Assembly (NCBI RefSeq): GCF_037646705.1
Contig: NZ_JBBHER010000002.1
Coordinates: forward strand, 124,001 to 188,000
Length of the DNA: 64,000 nucleotides
DNA from: Pikeienuella litoralis
GTDB lineage: Bacteria; Pseudomonadota; Alphaproteobacteria; Rhodobacterales; Rhodobacteraceae
Direction: 5' to 3'
Below, in pieces: positions 20,964-28,681 of the stretch (position 1 is its first letter; the number at the start of each line of letters is the position of its first letter). Under the pieces are notes generated by a model that was given only the letters and a program-made list of their open reading frames with translations, ran no database searches and had not been told where the DNA came from. A program made the position numbers and the translations under genes.

Positions 20964-21953
20964 ATGACGCCATTTACAAAACGTGGAGCCGCCCGTCTCG
21001 CGGTCGCGGCCGCAGCGGCGGCGATGGTTCTGCCGCTGTCGGCGAATGCGGAAACGGTGCTGAAATTCGCGCATGTCTACGAGTCGAGCGAGCCCTATCA
21101 CACCTGCGCCGTCGCCGCGAGCGACGCGCTGATGGGCGCGACGGACGGGCGCTACAGCATCGACGTCTTCCCGGCTTCGTCGCTCGGCAAGGAGGTCGAC
21201 ATCAACGAAGGTCTGGGCTTCGGCACCGTCGACATCATCTACACGGGCCAGCTGTTCGCCGGCCGCGCCTACGGCCCGGTCGCGATTGGCGGCGCGCCGT
21301 TCATGTTCCGCGATTTCGATCACTGGGACAAATACCGGAAGTCCGATCTGTTCAAGGAGCTGGCCGACGGCTACGCCGACGCGAGCGGCAACCACATCGT
21401 CGCGATGACCTATTACGGCGCGCGCCATGTCACGTCGAACAAGCCCATCCTGAAGCCGGAAGACATGCAGGGCATGAAGATCCGCGTGCCGAACGCGCCG
21501 CTCTACATGATGTTCCCGCGCGCGGTCGGCGCGAATCCGACGCCGATCGCCTTCGCCGAGGTGTATCTCGCGCTTCAGCAAGGGACGGTCGACGGGCAGG
21601 AGAACCCGCTGCCGACGATCAAGGCGAAGAAGTTCTACGAGGTGCAGTCGGACATCAACCTGACCGCGCATATCACCGACGCGCTTCTCACGATCATCGG
21701 CGGCCCGCGCTGGGACATGATGGATGAAGCCGACCGCGACGCGCTTGTCGGCGTGCTTCAGGACGCCGCCGTCTGCTCGACGGATCAGATCATCCAGCAG
21801 GAGAAGGAACTGGTCGCGTGGTTCCGCGAACAGGGCGTCACCGTGAACGAGGTCGATCGCGGCCCGTTCATCGAAGCCACGAAAAAGCTCCATAACGGCG
21901 ACATGGCGACCTGGGATCAGGAAACCTATGACCGTCTTCAGGCGCTTGAGTGA
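20964..21953 (+). CDS. TRAP transporter substrate-binding protein (DctP family)
   Basis: 329-aa periplasmic receptor of a tripartite ATP-independent transporter. A signal peptide (residues 1-29, ending SANA-E) is followed by VLKFAHVYESSEPYHT. The ligand-gripping region is PEDMQGMKIRVPNAPLY, and the arginine in KIRV is the usual carboxylate-binding residue. TPIAFAEVYLALQQGTVDGQENP is the conserved DctP signature region. TTGGAGGAAAC upstream gives a good ribosome site. Part of a P-Q-M operon. The ligand is probably an organic acid of unknown identity. Confidence 0.93.
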   Translation: MTPFTKRGAARLAVAAAAAAMVLPLSANAETVLKFAHVYESSEPYHTCAVAASDALMGATDGRYSIDVFPASSLGKEVDINEGLGFGTVDIIYTGQLFAGRAYGPVAIGGAPFMFRDFDHWDKYRKSDLFKELADGYADASGNHIVAMTYYGARHVTSNKPILKPEDMQGMKIRVPNAPLYMMFPRAVGANPTPIAFAEVYLALQQGTVDGQENPLPTIKAKKFYEVQSDINLTAHITDALLTIIGGPRWDMMDEADRDALVGVLQDAAVCSTDQIIQQEKELVAWFREQGVTVNEVDRGPFIEATKKLHNGDMATWDQETYDRLQALE

Positions 21954-21982
21954 ACTGAACGCCTCGGCGTCTTTCTGACGGA

Positions 21983-22006
21983 ATGGGGCGCGCGGGCGCG
22001 CCTCAT
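21983..22006 (+). promoter_or_regulatory. Intercistronic hairpin between DctP and DctQ genes
   Basis: GGCGCGC (21987-21993) pairs with GCGCGCC (21996-22002), and four flanking pairs (ATGG with TCAT, one G-U) extend it to 11 bp. There is no U-tract. Such hairpins after the receptor gene often stabilise its mRNA or limit read-through, so that the periplasmic protein is made in excess over the membrane subunits. Confidence 0.55.
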
Positions 22007-22072
22007 GCCGACCGCCCTCGCCAGCCGCCAGACGGGGGCGGTCGTCTGTTTCGCGATTTCGGGAAAACGGAA

Positions 22073-22609
22073 ATGAATGATCTGAATGACCTCGAGGAGG
22101 AGATCGACATCTCCGACGTCAAGAAGGACGATTATCTCGTTCTCCTTGTATTTTGGGTGTTGGCGTTCGTCGTCTTCCTTCAGTTCTTCACCCGTTACGT
22201 GCTGAACGACAGTCTTGGCTGGACCGAGGAGATCGCGCGGTTCCTGCTGATCGCCGTCACCTTCATCGGCTCGATCATGGCGGTAAGGACCCGCAGCCAC
22301 ATCGCGGTGGAGTTCCTCTATCGATGGGTTCCGCGTCCGGTCCGGCGCGTCTGTCAGGCCGCGATCGACGTCGTCAACATCGTCTTTTTCGGCGCTCTCA
22401 CCTGGTTCTGCATCATCCTCGCCGGGCGCACGCGGCAGATGATGGTCTCGATCGACGTGCCGAAGTCCCTGATCTACTGGGGGGTCGCGGCGTGTTTCGC
22501 GGTGATGACCCTCTATGCGTTGCGCAATGCGTGGCGAAACCTCCGAACCGGGTCGAGCCCGCTGATCGACCCCGAGAAATACGCCCACACCATCAAGTCG
22601 ATCGACTAG
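22073..22609 (+). CDS. TRAP transporter small permease (DctQ family)
   Basis: 178-aa membrane protein with four helices. The acidic N-terminus (NDLNDLEEEIDISD) precedes helix 1 (YLVLLVFWVLAFVVFLQFF), and the family motif FTRYVLNDSLGWTEEIARFLL follows. It couples the DctP receptor to the large permease. ATG 22073 is chosen because it lies just before the acidic leader; the ribosome site is weak (GGGAAAA), consistent with lower expression than the receptor. The large permease gene starts 12 bp downstream. Confidence 0.92.
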   Translation: MNDLNDLEEEIDISDVKKDDYLVLLVFWVLAFVVFLQFFTRYVLNDSLGWTEEIARFLLIAVTFIGSIMAVRTRSHIAVEFLYRWVPRPVRRVCQAAIDVVNIVFFGALTWFCIILAGRTRQMMVSIDVPKSLIYWGVAACFAVMTLYALRNAWRNLRTGSSPLIDPEKYAHTIKSID

Positions 22610-22621
22610 GAGCGCCCGTTC

Positions 22622-23902
22622 GTGGACATCGCATATCTCTTCGTCATGCTTTTCGGCATGATCATCGTCGGGGTTCCCGTCGCCATCGCGCTCGCCGGTT
22701 CGTCGGCGATCTTCATCATCGCGTCCGGCTCCGTGCCCGCGATGGTCGTCGCGCACCGGATGATCAACGGCGTGGACAGTTTTCCGCTTCTGGCGGTTCC
22801 GTTCTTCATTCTCGCCGGCAACCTGATGAACACCGCCGGGATCACCGAGCGGATCTTCGAATTCGCCAAGGCGCTGGTCGGCTGGATGCGCGGCGGGCTC
22901 GGCCACGTCAATATCGGCGCTTCGGTCATATTCGCGGGCATGTCGGGCGCGGCGGTGGCCGACGCCGGCGGCCTCGGCGCGATCGAGATCAAGGCGATGC
23001 GGGACGCGGATTACGACGTGGGCTTCGCAGTCGGGATCACCGCCGCCTCATCGACCATCGGCCCGATCATCCCGCCCTCGCTGCCGATGATCATCTATGG
23101 CGTGATCGCGGGCGCCTCCATCGGTCAGCTCTTCGCCGCGGGCTTCATTCCCGGTCTGATCATGGCGGTCTCGCTGATGCTGATGGTCGCGTGGTACGCG
23201 CGGCGGAAGGGGTTCAAACGCGACCAGCCGTTTCATCTCCCGACGCTGGCGCGCACCTTCGTCCGGGCGTTTCTCTCGCTTCTCACGCCCGCGATCATCG
23301 TCGGCGGCATCCTCACGGGCGTCTTCACGCCGACGGAGGCCGCGATCGCCGCCTGCGCCTGGGCGATGGTCCTCGGGCTCTTCATCTATCGGACGCTGAC
23401 CTGGAAGCGCTTCGTCCGCGTCTCCTTCGACACGATCGAGACGACCGCCGTCATCCTGTTCATCGTCGGAGCGGCGTCGATCTTCGCCTGGCTGTTGACC
23501 GCGCACCGTGTGCCCGAGCAATTCGCCAGCCTGATCCTTTCGGTTTCGGACAATCCGTTTCTCGTCCTCATTCTGGTCAACGTGATCCTGCTGATCGTCG
23601 GCTGCTTCATGGAGACGGTGGCTGCGATCACCATTCTCGTGCCGGTTCTTCTCCCGATCACGACGCAGATGGGGGTCGATCCGGTTCATTTCGGCGTCAT
23701 CATGGTGCTGAACCTGATGCTCGGGCTGCTGACGCCGCCGGTCGGTCTGGTGCTCTATGTCCTCTCGCGGGTCGCCAAGGTGCCGTTCGAACTCTGCGTG
23801 GTGGCGACGGCGCCTTTCCTCATTCCGCTGGTCATCGTCCTTCTGCTGGTGACGTTCGTCCCGGCGTTGACGATGTGGCTGCCGACCTTGATCTACAGAT
23901 AG
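22622..23902 (+). CDS. TRAP transporter large permease (DctM family)
   Basis: 426-aa inner-membrane permease with about 12 helices, the sodium-coupled channel of the TRAP system. Recognisable DctM blocks are AVPFFILAGNLMNTAGITERIF, the GMSGAAVADAGGLGAIEIKAM helix and ASSTIGPIIPPSLPMIIYG, and MMVLNLMLGLLTPPVGLVLYV near the end. The start is GTG 22622 with AGGAG 9 nt upstream. It completes the operon with the DctP and DctQ genes. Confidence 0.95.
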   Translation: MDIAYLFVMLFGMIIVGVPVAIALAGSSAIFIIASGSVPAMVVAHRMINGVDSFPLLAVPFFILAGNLMNTAGITERIFEFAKALVGWMRGGLGHVNIGASVIFAGMSGAAVADAGGLGAIEIKAMRDADYDVGFAVGITAASSTIGPIIPPSLPMIIYGVIAGASIGQLFAAGFIPGLIMAVSLMLMVAWYARRKGFKRDQPFHLPTLARTFVRAFLSLLTPAIIVGGILTGVFTPTEAAIAACAWAMVLGLFIYRTLTWKRFVRVSFDTIETTAVILFIVGAASIFAWLLTAHRVPEQFASLILSVSDNPFLVLILVNVILLIVGCFMETVAAITILVPVLLPITTQMGVDPVHFGVIMVLNLMLGLLTPPVGLVLYVLSRVAKVPFELCVVATAPFLIPLVIVLLLVTFVPALTMWLPTLIYR

Positions 23903-24247
23903 GCGGCCGGGCGGCGGGGCGCGGCGATGCGTGGGCCTCCGGGTTGCCCTTCCATCGGCGGCCCTGATTTGAGGGCGTGAACGGGCGCCGCCGATCGCCC
24001 GGCGCTCATCGGCGCGCCGCGCAGGCGGATTTGAGGCGGGGGCGGCGGCGGCTCGATCGCAAGCCGATGCGCGCCCGATGCCGCTCCGCTCCCGTTGGAT
24101 CTTCCCCAACGGAATCAGAGCCGTCCCGGACGTTCAATCGCTTGATCGGGTTGTGAGCCAAGGTTTGGCGGGCTGACGGGCTGCTTCGCACCGTCGTCCG
24201 CGCAGGGCCCCTCCATCGGAAGGGCCCTGTCATCGGTTTGGATTGGA
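23903..24247. other. Gene-free stretch between TRAP operon and rpsD
   Basis: 345 bases between convergent genes, with no supported coding frame. It contains two inverted repeats: CCGTTGG (24092-24098) with CCAACGG (24106-24112), and the GGGCCC-based one next to rpsD listed separately. The remainder is GC-rich with nothing I recognise. Confidence 0.6.
24203..24229 (-). terminator. Inverted repeat after rpsD
   Basis: CAGGGCCC (24203-24210) pairs with GGGCCCTG (24222-24229) across an 11-nt loop, 19 nt past the rpsD stop. It lacks a clear U-tract in either direction, so it is a weak intrinsic terminator or the 3' hairpin of the rpsD mRNA. Confidence 0.5.
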
Positions 24248-24868
24248 TCAGTTCTTCGCGTAGTACTCGACGACCAGATTGGGCTCCATCGCGGCCGGGT
24301 AGGGCACATCCGAGAACGCGGGCATGCGCACAAAAGTCGCGGTCATCTTGGAGTGATCGGCGGAGATGTATTCCGGAACGTCACGCTCCGGAAGCTGCAC
24401 GGCCTCGAGCAGGACGACGAGCTGGCGCGATTTCTCCCGCACCTCGACCACGTCGCCGGGCCTGACGCGGTAGGACGGGATGTTCACCCGCTTGCCGTTC
24501 ACGAGAAGATGGCCGTGGTTGACGAATTGCCGGGCGGCGAAGACGGTCGGCGCGAATTTCGCGCGATAGATGACGGCGTCGAGGCGCGACTCGAGCAGGC
24601 CGACGAGATTTTCGCCGGTGTCGCCGCGGATCCGCTCGGCTTCGGTGTAGATCTTCCGGAACTGCTTCTCGGTCAGGTCGCCGTAATAGCCCTTCAGCTT
24701 CTGCTTGGCGCGAAGCTGGAGCCCGAAATCGGACATCTTGCCCTTGCGGCGCTGCCCATGCTGGCCGGGGCCGTATTCGCGGCGATTGACCGGGGATTTC
24801 GGGCGGCCCCAGATGTTTTCACCCATCCGGCGATCGATCTTGTATTTCGCTGAGGTGCGCTTGGTCAC
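24248..24868 (-). CDS. rpsD: 30S ribosomal protein S4
   Basis: 206-aa primary 16S rRNA-binding protein of the small subunit, which nucleates the 30S body. The alphaproteobacterial N-terminus TKRTSAKYKIDRRMGENIWG is preceded by GTG 24868 with GGAG 8 nt upstream. The S4 RNA-binding domain (SRLDAVIYRAKFAPTVFAAR, then QFVNHGHLLVNGKRVN) is complete. It is monocistronic here, away from the ribosomal protein operons, as is common in this class. Confidence 0.97.
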   Translation of the reverse strand: MTKRTSAKYKIDRRMGENIWGRPKSPVNRREYGPGQHGQRRKGKMSDFGLQLRAKQKLKGYYGDLTEKQFRKIYTEAERIRGDTGENLVGLLESRLDAVIYRAKFAPTVFAARQFVNHGHLLVNGKRVNIPSYRVRPGDVVEVREKSRQLVVLLEAVQLPERDVPEYISADHSKMTATFVRMPAFSDVPYPAAMEPNLVVEYYAKN

Positions 24869-25065
24869 CGGCGGTCTCCATAATATCATGCGGCGCGAAA
24901 TCGCCGCTGCAGCATTGAGGCGTTTTCCTCTTCCGGGGCTGTCCCGGACGACAGGGTCCGCCTTTCGACGGCCGCAAACGCCAGTGAATCCTCCGTCCTA
25001 ACGGGCGGAGGCGTGGCGCGGGATTTATGGCGCGCGGCGATGCGAGTCAAGCGAAGGCCGGCGCC

Positions 25066-25686
25066 TCAATGCTCGCCGCCAGGCCGGGGCCGATAGCGTG
25101 GAAGCTCCCATCCCCGCAGGATCGCGCCGGCGCGAAGGGCGAACCCGGCGAGGGCGCAGAGCGGAAAGGCGATGAGGGCGCCCACCCCCGCCAGCGTCAA
25201 TCCCACGAAGGCGGCGGCGGCGACAAGGGCGGCCGTGGCGTGTATCTCCTGCTGGAGCGCGACGGGAGGCTCGCCCGCGATCAGGTCGCGCGCGATGCCG
25301 CCGAATGTCGAGGTCAACACCCCCATGACGATGGCGACCAGCGGGCCGACGCCCGCCTTCAGCGCGATATCCGCGCCGAGCACGCCGTAAGCCGCGAGGC
25401 CGAGCGCGTCGGCCCAGAGAACCCACCGATAGCGCTGCGCGATGAACGGGCAATAGAGGTAGACCGCCAGCGCGACGATGAGGCAAGCGGCGAGATACCC
25501 CTGGTCGTTCACCCAGAACACCGGGCGCGCGATCAGGAGATCGCGGAGCGTGCCGCCGCCGATCCCGGCGAGAGTGGCGAGTAGACCGAAGCCGATCAGG
25601 TCCAGCTGCTTCCGGCTGGCGACCAGCGCGCCGGATGCGGCGAAGACCGCGACGCCGAGATAGTCCAGCGCCTGGATCGCGGTCAT
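25066..25686 (-). CDS. TRIC-type (UPF0126/YadS) membrane channel protein
   Basis: 206-aa protein with seven predicted helices made of two repeats. Each repeat carries a Gly-rich kinked motif: AGIGGGTLRDLL in the first half and TSTFGGIARDLIAGEPP in the second. This is the signature of the prokaryotic trimeric intracellular cation channel family (formerly UPF0126). It ends with a short basic tail (RYRPRPGGEH). It lies 49 bp from the Kef-type antiporter gene on the same strand, so the two may be coexpressed in ion homeostasis (inference). Confidence 0.9.
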   Translation of the reverse strand: MTAIQALDYLGVAVFAASGALVASRKQLDLIGFGLLATLAGIGGGTLRDLLIARPVFWVNDQGYLAACLIVALAVYLYCPFIAQRYRWVLWADALGLAAYGVLGADIALKAGVGPLVAIVMGVLTSTFGGIARDLIAGEPPVALQQEIHATAALVAAAAFVGLTLAGVGALIAFPLCALAGFALRAGAILRGWELPRYRPRPGGEH

Positions 25687-25735
25687 CCGTCACCTCCCGG
25701 CCGGGCCGATGGCCGGGCTGGCGGCGCGGCGCCGC

Positions 25736-27493
25736 TCATGTCACTTCGTAGCGGATGCGCATCTTCTCCGCGCCTTCCTCCATGCCGTGCTCGGCCTGAA
25801 GGCGCAGAAGCTCGGCGTCGCGCCGGCGGAACTCCTCGATGATCTCGTCGACCGCCGCCTCGTCTCCCATCGCCCGGAGGCAGTCGGAGGCGAGGGAGAT
25901 CGCGCTTTCGCGGGTCTCGCGGATGACGTAGTCGGCGCCGGCGGCGCGCAGCTCGAGCTCCTGAAACCGGTCATACGCCGCGACGAAGAACGTCACATGC
26001 GGATAGCGATGCTTCAGCCGCTGAACCGCGAGCTTCACGCCCTCGCGGTCGTTGATGCAGAAAAAGATCGCCTCCGCCGTCTCGGCGCCCGAGGCCTTCA
26101 TCACGTCCGGCTTCGTCGCGTCGCCGTAGAACACTTCGGAGCCGAAGGTCCGCGCGAGGCGGATGCGGCGCGGCGCATTGTCGATCAGCGTCACGGAATA
26201 GCCGCGCATCCGCATGATCCGGGCGACGACCTGACCGAAACGCCCGAATCCGGCGACGATGATGCTGGCGGGCGGAATTTCTCCGTTCTCCTTGATGAGG
26301 GCGTCGTCCTCGCGTTTCTGCGCGACGCGCGCCAGCCAACGCTCGACGCCTTTCACCACGAAGGGCGTCATCGCCATGGAGAGCGCGACGGCGATCGTCA
26401 GGACGCTTTCCTCCTCGGAGGTGATGAGCCGGTCGGAGGCGGCGAGCGCGAAGACGACGAAGCCGAACTCGCCGGCCTGACCCAGCGTCGCTGCGATCCG
26501 GAGCGAATCTTCACGGCCCGAGCCGAAAGCCCGCGTCAGGCCGAAGAGGACCGCCATCTTCACCGCGAAGAGCGCCAGCGCGCCCGATATCACCAGCCAC
26601 CACCAGGCCGCGGCGACGCCCCAGTCCACCGACATGCCGACGCCGACGAAAAAAAGCCCGAGAAAAAGCGCGCGAAACGGCTCGATGTCGCTTTCGAGCT
26701 GGTGGCGAAACTCCGTTCCCGCCAGGAGGACGCCGGCGATGAAGGCGCCAAGCGCCATCGAGAGCCCGGCCCATTGCATCGCCAGCGCGGCGAGCGCGAC
26801 GACGAGAAGCGCCGCCGCGGTGAAGACTTCGTCCGCCCGAACGAGCGCGATCAGCCGGAAGACGTGTTTCAGCCCGAAATGCCCGACCAGAAACAGCCCG
26901 AGCAGCGCGGCGATCGCGACATAGGCGTCGTTCAACGTCATCCCCGCGCTCGCGCCGCCGATCACGGTCGTGAGGGCGAGGATGGGAACGACGGCGATGT
27001 CCTGAAAGAGAAGAATGGAGAACGCCCGGTCGCCATATGGGGTGGAGAGCGCCTTCTGGTCGCGCAGGATCTGGATGCCGAACGCGGTCGAGGAGAGCGC
27101 GAGCGCGAGACCGATGACGGCGGCCGCGCCCCATGAGCCGCCGACCAGCCAGCCAAGCCCCGCCAGCGCCAGCGCCGTCAGCGTCACCTGCGCGAAGCCG
27201 AGACCGAATATCTCCGCCCGGAGCCGCCAGAGCCGTCGCGGCTGAAGCTCCAGCCCGATGACGAAAAGCAGCAGCACGACCCCGAATTCGGAGATATGGC
27301 GCACCGCCAGCACATCGGGCAGGAGCTTCAGGCCGAACGGCCCGACCAGCGCGCCGGCGGCGAGATATCCGAGAATGGAGCCGAGGCCGAGACGCTTGAA
27401 AAGCGGCACCGCCAGCACGGTCGCGCCAAGAAAGGCCGACGCCTCTATCAGGAGCGGGTCGGCGGCGACGAGTGCGGCGGCAGGATCTGCCAT
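25736..27493 (-). CDS. KefB/KefC-type cation:proton antiporter
   Basis: 585-aa CPA2 antiporter. The membrane part (residues 1-380) has about 12 helices and opens with ASAFLGATVLAVPLFKRLGLG, with the conserved LGYLAAGALVGPFGL and ADFFFVLLLFVIGLEL-like region (GVVLLLFVIGLELQPRRLW). A C-terminal TrkA-N/RCK domain binds NAD: IIVAGFGRFGQVVARIMR near 410-427. The protein probably exports K+ or Na+ in exchange for H+. ATG 27493 with AAAGGA is chosen; the upstream extension to 27553 is not conserved. No KefF/KefG subunit is adjacent, so glutathione-adduct gating is unproven. Confidence 0.92.
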   Translation of the reverse strand: MADPAAALVAADPLLIEASAFLGATVLAVPLFKRLGLGSILGYLAAGALVGPFGLKLLPDVLAVRHISEFGVVLLLFVIGLELQPRRLWRLRAEIFGLGFAQVTLTALALAGLGWLVGGSWGAAAVIGLALALSSTAFGIQILRDQKALSTPYGDRAFSILLFQDIAVVPILALTTVIGGASAGMTLNDAYVAIAALLGLFLVGHFGLKHVFRLIALVRADEVFTAAALLVVALAALAMQWAGLSMALGAFIAGVLLAGTEFRHQLESDIEPFRALFLGLFFVGVGMSVDWGVAAAWWWLVISGALALFAVKMAVLFGLTRAFGSGREDSLRIAATLGQAGEFGFVVFALAASDRLITSEEESVLTIAVALSMAMTPFVVKGVERWLARVAQKREDDALIKENGEIPPASIIVAGFGRFGQVVARIMRMRGYSVTLIDNAPRRIRLARTFGSEVFYGDATKPDVMKASGAETAEAIFFCINDREGVKLAVQRLKHRYPHVTFFVAAYDRFQELELRAAGADYVIRETRESAISLASDCLRAMGDEAAVDEIIEEFRRRDAELLRLQAEHGMEEGAEKMRIRYEVT

Positions 27494-27651
27494 TCGTTCC
27501 TTTCCAGAGTGGGGTCGCCATTCTGACGTGTAGCGGCCGAAAAGAGAAGACATGTCTCGAAAGCGGTGGCCCGCGCCCGGGGCCGGGCCGGGCCTGATCC
27601 ATCGGCGCCCAGGGGCGGCTTCAGCTCGATGACCGTCGAAAGGGCGCCGTT

Positions 27652-28287
27652 TCAGGTCGCCTCGGGCTCGCCTCCGAAAACCGCCCAGAACTCATCGCGC
27701 GCGTTGCTGCGCGGGAAGTCGGTCGACGGGACGGGCGCGCCAAGGAACCGACAGATCGGCTCCCATCCATCTGTGGGCGTGAAGACCAGGAGGCGTTCCG
27801 CCGGGATGGTCGCGCGGACCTTTTCGTTGTTCCGGCGGTACGCCGCGATCGAGCGGTCGCGATCCAGCCCGCCGAATGTGTCGCGCACGAGGAGCTTGTC
27901 CATCGTCTCGAAGATCGCGGCGACGGGCGGCGGCAGCGGGATGCTTTCGCGATTGGCGAAGAATTTGCCGATCGTGGTGGAGTAGCTGCTCCACCAGTCC
28001 TCTTCGGGGCGTTCGGTGTGGATCACCCTGGCGTCGGGAAAAGCAGTCGAAAGCGCCGGCCAGACCGCGGCGCCGGGAAAGTCGACCTGGCTCGCGTAGC
28101 CTGCGAAGACCTCCTCCCAGTCGACGTCACGCCCGTCGGCGAGCGCGGCCCAGTGTGCGGGTTGAGCCGGGTTCCTCATCACCTCGATCATGTGATGGCA
28201 CGGACCGAAGCCGAGGTGTTCGAGGGCCATCTTGGTGGACATCGTGCCTGTCCGGCCAAAACCGGAGCCGATAATTTTCAGTCCCAT
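27652..28287 (-). CDS. Sulfotransferase family protein
   Basis: 211-aa PAPS-dependent sulfotransferase-like protein. The 5'-phosphosulfate loop is the N-terminal GSGFGRTGTMSTKMAL, the equivalent of the P-loop-like PSB motif, and VIHTERPEEDWWSSY near 90-105 corresponds to the 3'-phosphate region (usually R..P..S). AGAAGGA 9 nt upstream fixes ATG 28287. Bacterial members of this short subgroup have mostly unknown acceptors. It is divergent from carB across a 394-bp gap and has no obvious partner. Confidence 0.85.
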   Translation of the reverse strand: MGLKIIGSGFGRTGTMSTKMALEHLGFGPCHHMIEVMRNPAQPAHWAALADGRDVDWEEVFAGYASQVDFPGAAVWPALSTAFPDARVIHTERPEEDWWSSYSTTIGKFFANRESIPLPPPVAAIFETMDKLLVRDTFGGLDRDRSIAAYRRNNEKVRATIPAERLLVFTPTDGWEPICRFLGAPVPSTDFPRSNARDEFWAVFGGEPEAT

Positions 28288-28601
28288 GGGAATCGGTCCT
28301 TCTTGATGAAATGCCTCTTTGCACGCGGCGCGACCTTATCACGGGGCGTGACCTCAAATTGCGCGATATGGGAATCAGGCACAATCGAAAGCTGTTCAGG
28401 CGTCATGGAGGACGGGATCGACCCGGACCGGCCGTCCTTATCGACCTGTCGATCAGCGAGGGCGGCGTGGCCGCGGCGGCGGCGAAACCGGGGAGGGGAC
28501 GCTCCGCCATCAGGCGCGCCTGCGCGAACAGGGTGGGGGCGGCGCGGCGGCTGGTTGATCCGGGGCCCCCGCGCGCCGCGGCGTTCGCATGGCGCGCCGC
28601 C

Positions 28602-28629
28602 TTGCGCTGCAACCCGCAATCCCTATAAA
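28602..28629 (+). promoter_or_regulatory. Candidate carB promoter
   Basis: TTGCGC (28602-28607), a 16-nt spacer and TATAAA (28624-28629) lie 53 nt before the carB start. TATAAA stands out in otherwise GC-rich DNA. Confidence 0.5.
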
Positions 28630-28633
28630 CCGG

Positions 28634-28656
28634 CGCGATCCCACATGAGGATCGCG
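28634..28656 (+). promoter_or_regulatory. Leader hairpin of carB
   Basis: CGCGATCC (28634-28641) pairs perfectly with GGATCGCG (28649-28656) around a 7-nt loop (CACATGA). It starts 5 nt after the TATAAA and ends 25 nt before the carB ATG. In the transcript it would form near the 5' end. It could control mRNA stability or pyrimidine/arginine response, or be an operator in DNA. Confidence 0.5.
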
Positions 28657-28681
28657 AGTCCGATCATTGCGGGAGCCCATC

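Larger units (their letters stand above)
28288..28681. other. Gene-free divergent intergenic region, sulfotransferase / carB
   Basis: 394 bases without a supported coding frame. The left ~120 bases are comparatively AT-rich and should hold the sulfotransferase promoter. The right end holds a promoter-like sequence and a leader hairpin for carB, listed separately. The middle is GC-rich with nothing recognised. Confidence 0.6.
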
